Source of the DNA: Tubiluchus corallicola
Lineage: Eukaryota > Priapulida > Priapulimorpha > Priapulimorphida > Tubiluchidae
Assembly (NCBI GenBank): GCA_030141605.1
Contig: JAQGDQ010000346.1
Coordinates: 183,242 to 247,241, forward strand
Direction of reading: 5' to 3'
Length of the DNA: 64,000 nucleotides
Positions within the stretch are counted from its first letter, which is position 1. Each line of letters starts with the position of its first letter. This document shows, in pieces, positions 32,885 to 46,894 of this stretch. A program made the translations under genes and the position numbers. The notes under the pieces were generated by a model, which did not search any database, was not told the origin of the DNA, and worked only from the letters and a program-made list of their open reading frames with translations.

Positions 32885-32995
32885 ACCAATAACAATGACA
32901 ACAACAGCAACGACAACAGTAGCAGCGACAGTGACAGTGACAGTGACAATGGCAACGACAATAACAACAATAACAAAAACAACAACAATATATTG
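32885..32995. repeat. AAC / CAGTGA repeat tract
   Basis: AACAATGACAACAACAGC leads to (AGTGAC)n and then (AAC)n. Confidence 0.85.
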
Positions 32996-33167
32996 TTAAA
33001 AGTAAGCTATATGGAAGGTCCAAAACTAAAATGTATGAATGACATATATGTACCGGATGCAGTTAACTGCTTTGGTAGTTTGAGGCTGTTGTTAAATAGC
33101 ACGTAACTAATCACCTGCATTAATTATTAACGGTTTACTTTAAGCATTTTTTGGAGTACTGATAAAA

Positions 33168-33335
33168 GATTGATGATGATGATGACGATGATCATGATTA
33201 CGATGACGATGACGATAACGATGATGATGACGATTACGATTACGATTACAATGATGATGGTGATGACGATGATGATGATAATGATGATGATGATGATGAT
33301 GACGATGACGACGACGACGACGATAATGATGATAA
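33168..33335. repeat. (GAT/GAC)n trinucleotide array
   Basis: About 55 units of GAT and GAC. The incidental frames are poly-Met/Thr or poly-Ser. Confidence 0.95.
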
Positions 33336-34954
33336 CTTTGATGACACTAATTTTGAACTAGCGGTCCTTTTGCAATTATGATCAGTACCACCATTATTAT
33401 CAAAGATCTTGCCATAATAATTGTGATAGTAAGTATAAAAAGGCATATATGTTACATAAGCGTACGTGCTGTTACTCATGTAAATTTTGCTCCTATCAAA
33501 AAGATAGGCTTCAGTCATCTATGTACAGATCTGCACTAAGTATCTAAATCAAAAAACGGTTCATAGGAAGCGCATTTTGCAGAGCCGATAAAGGTATCAA
33601 AACCGAAACTTATCACTCTTGTTTGCCATATAAGAGCTCAAAGAAAAGAAGTGACTGAAATCAGCTTAGACCCTGGACGGCGTGGGCGGCGTGAGCTCAT
33701 TTGACCTGGAGAACACAGTAACAAAAAAGGTAACCGTTTATATTTTTGTATTTTTTTCGTATTCTTGAAGTATTATTGCCTCATAGATCTCGAACGCCAA
33801 GTATAATTTTGTAAAACGAATTTTCATGAACCTTGTACACGCATTTGATTATTGTGTGCTTTTTGGTGTATAATGTGCATGCTTATTTTGCCGATTAAAT
33901 TGTTTATTGCATTGAAAACTGAAAATTGAAAAAACCAAAACTAGTTTTCCCAATTGTGGTCAGAACGCACTGGCAGAATGTACTGGTTAAATGCCTGTAG
34001 TTCTGTGGTTAACTGTCAATTTATCGAATTAGTAAAGGTTATTTCAAATAAGCTAAGCGAGTGGTCATTGGTCAGTGTTGACCAAGATAACTTCGCATTC
34101 TGCACTTGACATAAGTGTACTCCTATCCCTCACGAGAACTACAACATTTATTAAAACTGACAGGTCACAAGAATTAACCTAAAATTGTGGCCGTAGGCAC
34201 AGTTCAAAGTAGTAATAGTAAATTTATTGACTAGTGACGGTCCATTCAAACTAGTTACAAATAATTTCAAAAATTGCAAGGCAGGTTAGTTATAATAAAA
34301 ATATGATCATTTGAAAATAATCAAGCCATACATTTGCAAAATACAACACTATTTTTCGCTACAAGAGTGCCAGTAAATCACTACTGTCGTGATTTTGTTT
34401 TTCTTCTTGCTGTTTAGATAACTGCCTAAACACTGCCAAAAGTCACAACATTCTTGATATACCCAGGTAGTTTATAAATGTATTCGTTGATTTTGTCGAA
34501 GCTTTTTTCAGCTACATACTTAAATTGTAATAGTGAGTTATAAAAGGCTGTGTAACTGAAAGTGATGTTAATCAGTAAAGACAGATACGTTCATCCAGAA
34601 ATACAATTTCTCCCAGAAAATTTCTTACCACAATATTTGTAAATCCTACATGTAAATGATTGGACCAAAACTCTAAGTCGTTCTATATGAGCAAATGATT
34701 TTCTTTAAATCTGTTATAAAGCGAGTTTTTAGTCTATCAATCGTAAACATTAGACATTTTAACTTTAGCTTTGTGTTAATATGGTTAACTGACTGAACTC
34801 ACTGAATCCATTTATTGTATATGATTCTTGCATTATAATAGCAACAAATTGTTTGAGTGCTTACTCGTTTACTCACACTCCCTTTCACACACTCAACATG
34901 AAAGTTGATAAAATAGAAAACGTCATTGGTGAAACTGATTTTCTCATTTATATT

Positions 34955-35026
34955 ATTATTGATGTTGTTGTTGTCATTATCATCATCATCATCATCATCA
35001 TCTTCATCATCATCATCATCATCATT

Positions 35027-35064
<38 letters not shown>

Positions 35065-35068
35065 TATA
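34955..35068. repeat. (ATC)n trinucleotide array
   Basis: About 35 ATC units with few interruptions. Same class of motif as 33168 and 55934. Confidence 0.95.
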
Positions 35069-35591
35069 GGCAAAACAGCTTCGTTAATTGGCATAAATAG
35101 ACATACAAACATTTTAATAAAATGAAATAAGTTGGCTAACTTCAAGCGCAAAAGCGCTGTATATTCAAGACATCTATGCGCTTGTTTTTCGAAGATCTAT
35201 TTCACCTCTAGAACTACTATGGTGAGTATGTTAGAGCTAATTCTTCAGAGTAACTATAACTTTTCTATTACAGATATTGACATTTTGCATCGTCATGTTA
35301 CAATTAAGAAATGGTTTTTGGCATACGTGTCGCCACATAACTCATTAACTTACACTTCTGGTCAACAACTAATAACGGTGTATCAGCATAACAACAAAGT
35401 ATATTATTGCATTACAAATAAACATGACGTATCTTGTAATAAACAGAAATTTCATATCTAGGAATTTTATAAGCATTTAGATGTCATAGAGTCCGACCCA
35501 ACAACAGTTTTTGGCAATTATTCGCCCATGACATAGCTATGAAGTCTTGCTTTGATGTAGTGTTTTGAATTCTTCTGTTAACTTTCCATTT

Positions 35592-35678
35592 ACTTTTCTT
35601 TACTCTTTTTTCTCTTCTCTTCTCTTCTCTTTTCTTTTCTTTTCTATTCTTTTCTTTTCGTTTCTTTCCCTTTCTGTT
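35592..35678. repeat. (TCTTT)n pyrimidine tract
   Basis: TCTTC and TTTTC pentamers for about 85 bp. Confidence 0.9.
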
Positions 35679-35877
35679 TTGTATTTGTTTTATTATACAT
35701 ATATCAAGGATTATCTCAAGTACTGAACTTAAAATTTGAAACTAGTTTTAACAAAATGGTTTTTCACAAAGTAAGTATAATTCCCAATGATCAAGTATTC
35801 GTTAAATCAGAATTAATTACACTTTTCTTTGTTCTAGCGTAATAAGAATGTTGTAAGGTGAGGAGATATCTGAAAGA

Positions 35878-36020
35878 TGATTCGGACTGGATTCTAGACA
35901 ACATAGGTCGGATTGCAATCAAGAAATGGCTCTTGGTACATCACGCTTAATTACACAATTTTTCATTAGGTTTCGCATTGTTCGCATTCAGTCGACTCGT
36001 TCAACAAAGTTGAAACACCT
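35878..36020 (+). repeat. Dispersed repeat family 4, copy 1
   Basis: TCGGACTGGATTCTAGAC and ACATAGGTCGGATT correspond to CCGACTGGACTGTGGAC and GCATAGGTCAGATT at 36853. The hAT element at 36095 lies between the two copies. Confidence 0.5.
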
Positions 36021-36094
36021 TTATACGAAGAATAAAAAGACCTCTTTATTTTAAGTTCAGTTCCAATAAAAAAGGGTTTTCTATTGGCTAATAT

Positions 36095-36738
36095 CAGGGC
36101 CGGCTCTAGGCAGTTGGACACGCCCTAGGCAAATATTATTTTAGCGCCCCCTCCTCAGCGTCCAACCTCTTCCCGCGTTCTCATGCACCCACGCACAAAA
36201 TTGAATTCTTGTAGTATATAATAAAGTATAATGGTACTTATGTGTTAAACTTATGCATGAAAGTGCAGTAATTAACTGTGGTTAATGACCTATATAGTTA
36301 TACCTATACAGCTTGTGTTGATATCATTTGAAATGGAATTTTTGACCTCAATTGTACGTCCTCTTCATGTACACTTGCTCTTACCTAGAATTTCTCTCGG
36401 CCTATTCATCCGCAAATTTTTTGAAACGTTGACTCCTTTTTTCATATACATCCATTTCACTAGTTTCATCAAGGTCGTTAGCGAATCTTTTTGCTGTTTA
36501 ATGTCCACCAACTTTTTTACCATTCGTTTCCTATATTACGGTCCTGAAGGCTTCGATTTCTTATCTCAAAACGAAAATAACACAAGTACGAGTTCGTTTC
36601 ATTTAATTAAAATGTTGTGTGCTTAAGCAATTACACATTATGTTATTACTTATGCTAAACTTAAAAATGAAGGCAATTCTTTCATAATGTGGCGCCCTAG
36701 GCAACTGCCTAGTTTGCTTAGTGGTAAAGCTGGCCCTG
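36095..36738. mobile_element. hAT-type element, different family (644 bp)
   Basis: Ends are CAGGGCCGGCTCTAGGCA and (reverse complement of the right end) CAGGGCCAGCTTTACCAC. Subterminal CGCCCTAGGCAA occurs inverted near both ends. Flanks GCTAATAT and GTTAATAT match at 7 of 8 bases, an aged hAT duplication. The 113-codon frame inside shows no transposase motif. Confidence 0.85.
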
Positions 36739-36813
36739 GTTAATATCATTTTTAGTTTTGTTTAAAAGTTTCTTCGAATGTGGTCCATGATAATGAATGC
36801 ATTTTAAAGTTCT

Positions 36814-37000
36814 GAGAATGCCAAGCTTAAAGGTAATGCCAAGCTTAAAGGTAATTCCGACTGGACTGTGGACGGCATAGGTCAGATTTCACAAATGACG
36901 TTGATGCATGCACGCTCAACTGCACAATTTGCCACAAGGTGTTGCATCACTCGTAAACATACACCACACAAACAAAATTTGAAACCTACAAGCAACACGA
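36814..37000 (+). repeat. Dispersed repeat family 4, copy 2, with 18-bp tandem duplication
   Basis: AATGCCAAGCTTAAAGGT occurs twice in a row, followed by the copy of the 35.9 kb repeat. Confidence 0.5.
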
Positions 37001-37544
37001 ATCCATTCCCATTATATTAATTCATTCTATAAAAGGCATTTCTCGCGCATAACTCGAGCTTATACGTGCGCCTCAGGAGGTGCTAACAATACACAACAAA
37101 AATTTCATTACGAAAATGTGATACTAAGTGATTGGTTCCGGTACGTAACACCTCTCTGACCTCACAACGGTTAGGTACTGAGTACATTTTGTAAATTACG
37201 CATAAATTAGTGTTATTGAGACCAGTGTGAAATCGAGAATTTTTGAAAGACTCGCAAACGCGTTTCTGATCCATTCACATACAGTGAGGTTTTTATTTGC
37301 TGAAAACGTCTTTTATTTGCCGGTAAACAAAAAGAAATCAATATTAAAAACCGGAAAGTTATAATAGAAGCTAAGACTAAAATGTGAACAATGAAAAACA
37401 ATAAATATGTAAATGCATTGTTTTCTCTATACTATACGTTCTATTATTTATTAGAATGTCTCGAGAGCGATAGTGCGAACCCACAATTAATTGAACTTTG
37501 ATTTTAGAAACCACATTTTGAAAAACAAGTAATGTAAAAACACA

Positions 37545-37610
37545 GCTTAGGTTTGAACCAAGAACCTTCTCTTTGCATTCAATTAACTGTTGCTGCGTAC
37601 AATCATTAAA
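37545..37610 (-). mobile_element. tRNA-like SINE head (weak)
   Basis: The minus strand carries CTTGGTTCAAACC (a good B box) preceded by CAGTTAATTGAATGC, a poor A box. Confidence 0.25.
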
Positions 37611-37794
37611 ATAATCTTAATATTAAGCTTACACGTAATTAATTATTTACCCACGGAAAATTTGGATTCAAAATCTAACGAAATTAAATTTAATCTAATT
37701 AGTTAATTCTAAATGCTGAAACTGACTGACGAGCTATAAGGGATGAACCACCAAGGTCGCTGGAGAACATGGTTGTCTAGCGTTATTTGTTTAG

Positions 37795-37965
37795 TTTGGC
37801 TTCAAATTCAATTACTTGTATCATCATTACTAAACATAAATAAGTCCCAAGTGCCAGGCACTGTCCTGCGGCATTAAATATTTAGTAGTTGTCTCATCAC
37901 TATTCTATAGTACGCGATTGAGTAGACACCTGTGGAGCTGTGGATAGAACATATTCTAAATAACT
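37795..37965 (+). repeat. Dispersed repeat family 3 (SINE-like body), copy 1
   Basis: GTGCCAGGCACTGTCC, GCGGCAT, AGTTGTCTCATCA, CATTCTAT-like and CGATTGAGTAGACA recur in order at 60360-60450. Confidence 0.65.
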
Positions 37966-37999
37966 TTTTGTTTCAATAACTTTTTTTGTCACTTATTGT

Positions 38000-40259
38000 C
38001 CTGTCAACTGGCGCATTGATATTGCAGCACTTGAAGACGGGCAAATTTACAAGTATACTCTACTGAAGCGTAATTACAACAGTTTAGTTTGGATGAGCTA
38101 AGTGAAGCTAAAACACAAAAAACCCTCCACTTACATGAAGATTAAAAAACTCGCATTGAAATCTTATACCGCTTACATGCTGCCGTTTTGCATACAGGGG
38201 TTACGTCGGCAGTAACACTGATAACACGGAGTAAAGTTTCAAAAAAATAATCAGAACATTCGTAGCGCACACGTCACTAACTAAGTAAAACTTTAAATTA
38301 CCTTGCCTATACGATTAAAAGTACGTTTTTGGTTAGTGAGTAGGGCACCTTGGATGTGTATCAACGACATTTTACCAATTGGTGAAAACATTTTAAATAA
38401 TTAATAATTTTCTTTCTTGCTACGTAAGTCTTTCAAGCAGGTAAGCGAAATACTAAGTAACATAACTTTGCATGGAAAGTTTTTGGGACATAGATAGTTT
38501 AACAATTTCTTTTTCCCTGATTTACGTTGTGCACGGTCAGAACAGTATCGTGGGAAATACAAAATGAAAACAAAAACAAACAAAAAATGCACACGTATGA
38601 TATACGTATAAAACTGCTATAAAATAATATAATTTTTAAGGCGGTTTTTCTGAAACCTATTCCAGGCATGCCTTTTCCTGTCCTTTATGCAATTCTGATT
38701 ATTTAACGCCAAAATATAGGCTTTCAGCTGGAGGAGGGGCCTCTGCGGTGCACACATTTTATTTGCTGAGCTCAACAGCAATTTTACCTACGTGTAATTA
38801 AAAATTATAATTCTCTGCAAAAAACAGAAATTTGAAGTACATACATACGAGAAAATTCATAATTGCAACACAGGCAGATAATTATCATGAAAACTAATAG
38901 TGATGCAACAAAACACGTATTTAACAAAGCTAATTGCTGGGCCCATAATAAAAACTAATAATCTCAGATTTTCCTATTTAAGGTTGGCTGCCTAGTGGAA
39001 TAGGATCCATTCCCCATGGAAAATTCCCCATAGGAGTGAAATGGGAAACATGTAGTACCCATAACAAAAAGCACAAGTTTTATCACAAAAAAACGAAACG
39101 ATACCCAGGGTTAGTATTTGAAACTTTTTTCAAATGCGAAAAACTTTTTGGGCTCACTATTATCTCAATAAACACAAAATATAATTAAATAAACTATTAC
39201 TGAACTGAATAAATATAAAAGACGTATCTCTAAAGGTCTATTAAGAAAAATATGTATTAAATTTTGTATGCATTACGTACTACTATGTATTAAAGTTAAT
39301 ATTCATTTTCGGCGCGGAAGTTTGCAATGACTGCAGGGCTAAATGCCCATTTTTTGCACAATGGAAATAAAAAATGCCCACTAGATATTTTCGTTGCAAT
39401 AAAAGACATTAGTTCTTTTACAGCATATACCATGTGCAATTAAAATAAAAATTAAAATTACAAAAGTTCACAAACGTATATACAAAAATAAAATAAATGC
39501 GCCTCAAAAATAGGATAATGAATGTACCACAGAAAGTACATGTAATAAACCCTGTAAAGGATATAAGGCAAACGCAAGAAATTAAGTGACTCAGATAAGT
39601 TTCTGGACAATTTTTATGATTTGTTATAATGCATAATTGCAGCTACGTGAAGGACTTTTGGTTTCAACTGATTTCAGAAGTTCGTAATTTTGAATTTTCA
39701 ATAACATATTCCAATAATAGGTTACGTGTACTGTCTTCCCGTGGCAGCTCCTGATGAAAACTCACAACCAAAAGAATAAGGCAGCCCAAAGGTTCGCAAT
39801 AGAAGTTTTGGACGCCACAAAGCCACATTCGCTGATTGCTAAAAAGGAGCAAAACAAGAATCAAAGTATCTTATCCTACCCAAATCCAGTCCAGCCTAAC
39901 TTACAATATTTAAAGCTTAAATCAAAATCGGGTAGTATATGAAAAATCATCCTGTCTTCCTTTAAGCACGGTCAAAGTCAACTGTCTAAGCAAAATACAG
40001 CAAACGATTGAGTTGTGCATAAAACAGACCTAACAAGCCGTACCTGGTGAAATCACGCAGCGCTAATTATTAAACAGTTAACAAGCCCCGAGTGATGCAA
40101 GCTGTTGTAAAGCGGCGATTAACAGCCATGTAACAAGCATGCATCACTGCTACTGAACACTTGTAGTAACATTAATGATTCATGTCCAAGCGTAGACGAT
40201 GATAATTATGCAGCCGCAAGCTTTGGAGAGACGTCTGTTAAACATTATCAAGAAATCGC

Positions 40260-40260
<1 letters not shown>
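38000..40260. other. No gene seen
   Basis: AT-rich, no repeat recognised. Short frames at 38401 and 39664 have no domain-like pattern. Confidence 0.55.
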
Positions 40261-40302
<42 letters not shown>

Positions 40303-40356
40303 GCTCTCTCTCTCTTTCCCTCTTTCTCTCCCTCTCTCTCTCTCTGTCTGTCTGCC

Positions 40357-40434
<78 letters not shown>

Positions 40435-40556
40435 CCTCCCTCCCTCCATCCATCCATCCATCCATCCATCCATCCATCCATCTATCTATCTATCTCTTTC
40501 TCTCTCTCGCTGTCTCTTCTCTCCCGTTTTCTCTCCCTCTCGCTCTCCTTTCTCTT
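40261..40556. repeat. Compound microsatellite (CT)n(CTGT)n(CT)n(CTCC)n(CATC)n(TATC)n
   Basis: Six motif blocks in 296 bp. The minus-strand MDGWMDGW and RERERE frames are artefacts of the period. Confidence 0.97.
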
Positions 40557-41084
40557 GCTCGTTATAGTAATACTAACTTGCAGTTAACGAAGCAGCTCTC
40601 CAGTAAAACAACTACACCTGTGACCTAATCATACTGAGCAGGATGATATCAGAGTCGAGTAATAGTAGTGCAAAGCTGGGTATTTTATATTGCTGAGATT
40701 AATGGTGAGCTACAGCCTCCTTGACATTTCCCAAATAAACACGCTACTCAAGACTACTCAAAAACAGACGGGGTGGCTCATTGGGCATTTTTATTGGAGT
40801 AAAAATGAACTACAGCCTGACGGTCTATGTAACTGTGGAAAGCTCCAGCAACACCAGTTTACACAGTTATAAAAGACTTCATAGCAATTAATATGCACAT
40901 GCAAGCTTCATACATGAAAGTACAAGACTGACAGGGAACTGGGGCGATTTATGGTGGAATGTCGTCGGCCCTGCACTAAATATTAAATTATTTAACAGTC
41001 GCTTAAATAAATTTAACATACATTTTTTGTACATAATAGACGCAAGTAAGTAATCAATCTCTTTGTATCCTTACTACACTCTTG

Positions 41085-41182
41085 CAAATATTGCACTTAT
41101 AAACGTTTTGCCAACATGTTTTGTTATATTGTTTCTGTTATGTTTTACCATTGGATGTGAATAAAATAAATAAATAAAGACT
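41085..41182 (+). repeat. Possible retroelement 3' tail (AATAAA repeats)
   Basis: GGATGTGAATAAAATAAATA-like sequence ends in tandem AAAT after a T-rich unique region, the style of a LINE 3' end. No coding remnant precedes it. Confidence 0.3.
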
Positions 41183-41880
41183 TCTTGCGCTTTTCCCGGT
41201 TCTTGGAAAAAATCTGATTATTCACTTTTATCCGCGAGTGCTAGCGTCACGAATCTAGAAGAAGGAGACTCGACTAGAATCGCTACTTTTCTGGATGTTG
41301 TTGTTCTTGTTTGAGATGACATTTTGAAAAAATCTAAGGCCCAGCCAGTTTGCAACTGATCGCCACAAAGCGATGATTAGCTAGGATGCCTTTGGTTCAA
41401 AACAAAAAATTGTAGCAATTCGTTATCTAGTTAATTAATTAAAGTTGTTTAATTAATTAATAATATTTTTTTAATCGACTAAATAAAAAACACAGATAAT
41501 ATAAGTGTTCGAACTGTTGCCTAGCCACGTCCACCCAAATTAAATTTTGACGTCACAGTTACGTAATCGCTACTAATAATACGTGAATACGCATTAACTG
41601 TGCTATGCTTTTGGTAAAACTATCTACTGACTAGCATCATTATCACAAAAATTAGACATGTGCAGTCATGCCTGTCATAAGCCTAAGAGGCGATGGAAAT
41701 GTTTAAACTGATAATGGCCAATTTTTCGTATATCATAATGATTGCTAATTGTCTTTTTAATACCCATTAATGGCTTTGATGCACGGCAACTTTTCTTAAT
41801 CAAAGCTGGTAAATTTCTATCATGCACCATGCTGACACAAAATATGGCTGTTCTATGATCTGGTTGATGAGAACAGGTCG

Positions 41881-42015
41881 CAAACTAAGCAGCCAGTCAG
41901 CTATTCAGCCACTCGGTCACTCATACAATCAGTCAGCCAATCGGTCAGCCAGCCAGCCAGCTGGTAAGTCAGTCAATCTGTATCAGTCAGTCGGTCAGTC
42001 AGTCTGTTCACGCCG
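41881..42015. repeat. Degenerate CAGC/CAGT tetranucleotide tract
   Basis: CAGCCAGTCAG, GTCAGCCAGCCAGCCAGC and AGTCGGTCAGTCAGT units, similar in style to the GGTT tracts in the receptor introns. Confidence 0.8.
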
Positions 42016-42885
42016 AGGCAGTGAGCCAGCAAGCCAATTCGTAAAACTATTTTAATCAGCTGTAAAATAGTTAGCCAGTCGCTCAGTTAGCTGAACCACG
42101 AAAGACAGCCAGCTACTAATTTTACAGCGCTGTAAAACCACAAATTTTAACCGTGTGCTCCATTACGGTACAAACGGGTTAAAAGAAAGTAGTTTGTATG
42201 CAAATAATGTTGTGCTTAGGTTTTCTAGACGTAATCATTGCAGTCAAACCTATGAGGTTTCGCTCATAATTAAACGCCAGTCTAGTGTGTCTGCTGCTTA
42301 GCTAGGTGAGTTAATTTTGCTTTTAATTTTTGTCCAGCAAAACAAACATGGGGAAAAGATAGTGCAAAATAATGATGATAAGGCGCTTTTAGAGTTTATA
42401 AAAAACTTGATTAGCTCTGTATATTTTGAAGCTGAACATCTTCTGCGTTTGTTTATTAACAACTTAATGTATCACAGTTATGCAGAAGCAAAAAGGAAAT
42501 AACATATCAAACTTAGAAGACCTGCACTTTTTAGTTTACTGAAAGACAAAGAAGCAGGATGGATGGTACAGAATAAAAGATGGCGCAGGTAATAATAACA
42601 AAGAAAAAAGAGCTCACTTGGGGAAATAGAAAAAAATGGCACACCTAATAAAACATGAGTGAATTTAGAGCTTCTTCTTTTGAAGAGTTCTAGTCGTCTT
42701 CCACATAGAGGGGTGTCTGCTAGGGTTAGGTTTAGTCTTGGAATGAGGCGCTATTTTTTCTCATTTTTTAGTTCTTCCTGTACCAGCTTTACCGTGCATC
42801 GTTACCTGTGCCATTATTACATGTGGCACTTTTATGTACATTCCGCGGAATGTAATATTAATGTTAAATAGGCCAGAATGCACCG

Positions 42886-42890
<5 letters not shown>

Positions 42891-42956
<66 letters not shown>

Positions 42957-42987
42957 CTCTGCCTCTCTTCTTTCTCTCTCTCTCTCC
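42891..42987. repeat. (CT)n microsatellite
   Basis: CCCCCCCCTCT then more than 30 CT units, breaking into CTGCCT near the end. Confidence 0.97.
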
Positions 42988-43704
42988 ACACCTCGCTTAC
43001 TTTTACTACATATTAGTTCGTCTAGTTATTATAAGATGGAACAAAGATTTACCGTCACATTCTATACAAAATGAAATTACTGACCACCATTGCCATAATA
43101 CCTGCATCAGCCCTGTTTAATTCCATTCACTTGAATCAATTTCGTGTGCACGTGTCACGATCGTTTAGCCTTGGACCCTAAAGCAAAACTAGCGCGCAGT
43201 AGAAGGTATTCACGCGTCTAAATCCCCAAGGAAATGAGGCAAAATGCATGAAGATTTCCTCAGTGTTTTCATCGGATCTGAATAGCTAGAGCAAGACTGT
43301 AGGTGTCGCTGTAAATACGTTACCGGACGTCACACTTTTTGGGAGAAGCCATACTGCTTCCCTCCCATGTGGCACGGTAAAGTTGACTCTTTTTATTGCT
43401 GTATTACTTTATAACCTGTTTATTACTTGTTAAGGACTTCCCAGTACAAGTATCTTTCTAGGAGGAATCTGTCGTATCAAGAAAGGCGTATTTGAGGTAC
43501 CTCGGAGAAGCCAGTTGAGGGTTGACCAACCTGTCCCGCAATGCCTAGTGTTCATAAATCTCGCCTGCGTGTGACAACTTGTTTCGTAATGGATTGTACA
43601 GCAAGAGCACGTGTCTGACTCAGTCACACGAATGTCTCCCGGCCGTCTAGCATTCCACTATCGACATTCTAGTAAGAGAATGAAAAAACGTCTCACCTCC
43701 TCGA

Positions 43705-43733
43705 GTCTCTCTCTCTCCCTCTCTCTCTCTCTC
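43705..43733. repeat. Short (CT)n tract
   Basis: CTCTCTCTCTCCCTCTCT, 29 bases. Confidence 0.9.
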
Positions 43734-45233
43734 GTGTGGCATGCCAAAATAATCACAAAAACGTAATGTAGAACAAGAAATATTTTGTCCTTCTACCTTT
43801 GGCGTTGAAAATTCTTAAATTTCGACTTTTTCATTTGCACAGCTAGAATGTAATCTTAGCTCCTAAGAAAAGACAAACAGCTCACTTGTCTACCTACACT
43901 TCTGCGCCCTATAAACAAATCCGCCTCGTATGTACGAAACGTGAATCCGTGGTGGATCAATGCTGAAGACAAAGGCGCGATGGTGTTAGAAGTAGCCTCA
44001 GGTAGCACCTACCGAGTGCACGTATGATAGGAATCCGTATTACATTTAGGTATGCCTAGATTTCATCAATACTAAACGATATGCGACGAAATGGAAGCAG
44101 TCAGGTATTTGCCCTTTATCTTTACGGCACATTCGACATCACTGAATTTAGTATTTTGCAACCTTGATCATTGTTAAGGAAGCTGTTGGTTTATTTATAA
44201 ATAATAAAAACTAAAGTACGTTCATAAGTAAAATGCTTAATCTAATTTTTTGAATTTTGTATGTCATTCTTACTCAAAGGGTCAAAATCAGTCGGAATAT
44301 GTAATAACCCATACAAAGACACCAGATATTTAGCGAAGTTGTTGTGAGTATAATAAAAATATTAAAGACAGTACCTGAATTTTTCGATGAGAACTACTGT
44401 TTTTTTCTTACCAAAGTCTTTTTCTACCTTGCACAAATTTACAAGGTACAAAAGTAGTATTAAATTACTATATTATGAGATTTATCACAAACTGTACACT
44501 GTTCTAGTGATACTAATATATCGTAAAATTAACAGACAATTCGCGTAAAGAATTACTCAAACTTGGAACCATTTTGGAAAACATTTCATTACAAACTGTC
44601 AAAGTTGCAATATAAAGAAAATTTTGTAATTCCGAACTCACGTACAAGTTCAAACATACACGTAATTTTGAGACTGATCAATTTTTACTCTAAAATAACA
44701 TTTTAATGTCCGTATGTCTATAATTCCGTTCGCCGTATACAGGCCCGGGGGAGGGGGCGAAAATATAATGGTAACGCTATATAGGTAACCATCGTAATCG
44801 ACAAAATATTGGAGAAAACTTTTCAGTATAGTATGAAATACTATACAAACCAAAAAACGTCTTTTTAATAAAACCAGGAAGCAGCGCTGCATTAACATGG
44901 CTTCTGCGAAAATGAGCTTACCGAATGTTGAAGGATGCAGAAAATGTGTTTTCAAGGCTCTCGCGATGCTAAAGCAGGGATTGATGCGCCATTGCAGCGA
45001 GGGGATGCCCAACACAAATGCATTAAGATTATGCAGGTGCACGTAAACTATCGGATTAAATAAATCGGGGGTTGGCTCATGTAAATACGACAATAGCTCA
45101 TCGAGAATATAATCATGATACCAACAGAATTAAGCAAGGTAAACTAAGCGCAAGCTGACTACAATTTCTTTCAGAGAATTAGGATTACCTACAGCCTGTT
45201 AATATTGACCATAATAATTATTCTATATTTAAA

Positions 45234-45391
45234 TACATGGTGTTCCAAACAATTTGCAGTAAATTATGCTGATATGGTTATACTAGTATGTTCACAAACG
45301 AAGTGAAATTATGCAAACGTAATTTCATTTTACGTCCATTTCTTAGAGACTTGTTAGCATATTTCTATTATTTCTTCTGGAACGCCCTGTA
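45234..45391. mobile_element. Mariner-like MITE (158 bp)
   Basis: TACATGGTGTTCCAAAC at the left matches the reverse complement of the right end, TACAGGGCGTTCCAGAAG. This resembles the common mariner end TACAGGGTGTTCC. TA at both outer edges fits the target duplication. No coding capacity. Confidence 0.7.
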
Positions 45392-46894
45392 GAATAAATC
45401 CTCGTCGTTGCTGAACCCATCACTATCATTGTCAATGTCACCACCATTGTTGAATATATGCTTATTATTTGCAGACATTACTTGACAATTATTTTACTAT
45501 TGCAAAATTTAAATTTTTGTATAATAGACTACCCGAATTTTCAGATAAGTGGAACCCTAAAGACGTTTTTTCATTAAAGTTGGCAACACGGTCAATCTTG
45601 CTAGCAGAAATGAACAATTTTTCACCATTCTGCTACACTATATGTCGGGGACCAAGCGGCCATTTTGTTTTTTGCTTGTTGGACTATTTTGAATTTTTAA
45701 ATCTTTTTTGTGGTCTAGCAGTTTTTATATTCAATAATGTCAAACTGATAGAAATAATTTATTTTTTGTTTTTATAGTAAATCTTTAGATGAAACTGCTG
45801 ATATAACTGCGTGATCGACACAATTTCGTTTTGTGTAGCGGCGATTTTGAAAACGCATTTTTTAAAATGAACGTAACAGAAATAAGTCCATTTGCTTAAG
45901 TCCAACTACCCTGGATTAGATGTCATAATCGCTTCTTAATATAAATTTACTAGGAATTTTTTTTATATAATTTATGCAAAAACTCTGACAGTCGTTTTGT
46001 TTTTTGCGTTTTTGACTCTTTCCGATAATTTTTCAAGCTGACAACAGACTTTTGAATTCAGCACGGTCAAAATGATAAGTTGCGCCTTTTACAGAAGCAC
46101 TCTTCAGGATTTTCTTCCAGACAGGGTCATTAATTCTATTGTTTATTCAGTTCGCCTCACTCCAAGGAGAAATTCAGTATTCACTAGCACAGCATAATAT
46201 ATTTTTGACCACTGTGGCGGGACCGACAGATATCTCTTTTTATCGAGAATTTTAAATAGCTGCAAAATTTTGGCTCACAATAATCATATCAGAAAAGATG
46301 ATGTTTAGCATTGGAAATCTTGAATCCCTGGTGTCTTATCTTAAAGGAAGAACCAACCCTCAAACAACATTTATTGCATTTTAATATGCAATTTAAAATA
46401 TTGAAATCACCACACAACATACGCGCATAGAATGCTTTGCTTAAAAATGCAAGCGAAATTTAAATATTTTTTTCTCCCGCCAAACGAACGTCTCTCCGGC
46501 ATATTTGAAAAAATGACGTAAGCTGGTGTCTGCTGGGCAGCGTGAATGCTGTGAAGGCAAGCTGTGATAAAGGTACGCGTTGCAAAATTTCAACAATTCA
46601 CTCAGAAGTTCCGTTATTCCAGCGTTGTGTTTAACTGTGTTTAGGTAAAAATTAGTCATTGGATCAACTATGACCAAGTTTAAAGTGGTTACATAGTTTT
46701 AATCCACAGGATTACCTAAAAATGTGTAAGTATAGTGTACATTAATTGTGCAAATGTGATTAATTTACGGACGTTTGTTGACTTTCAGATACGCATGTAA
46801 ACTTGCGAGCATATAGTAGGTACGGGGTAGAGTAACTCGCTCTATAGGCCAAAAAAGATTGCTGAAAGACCTGGCGGGATAAGTGTTTATTTTA

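Larger units (their letters stand above)
29701..35591. other. Simple-repeat-rich interval, no gene seen
   Basis: Four low-complexity arrays (31.2, 32.9, 33.2 and 35.0 kb) separated by unique AT-rich sequence. Long frames here are all repeat artefacts or lack an ATG. Confidence 0.6.

Noticed and set aside
40180-40567. MDGW and RERE frames on the minus strand, LSLS frame on the plus strand
   Set aside because: Compound microsatellite translation.
44650-45093. 147-codon minus-strand frame
   Set aside because: Starts at TTG, Phe/Leu/Ile-rich, no splice signals or family motif. A frame of this length is expected by chance in 64 kb of AT-rich DNA.
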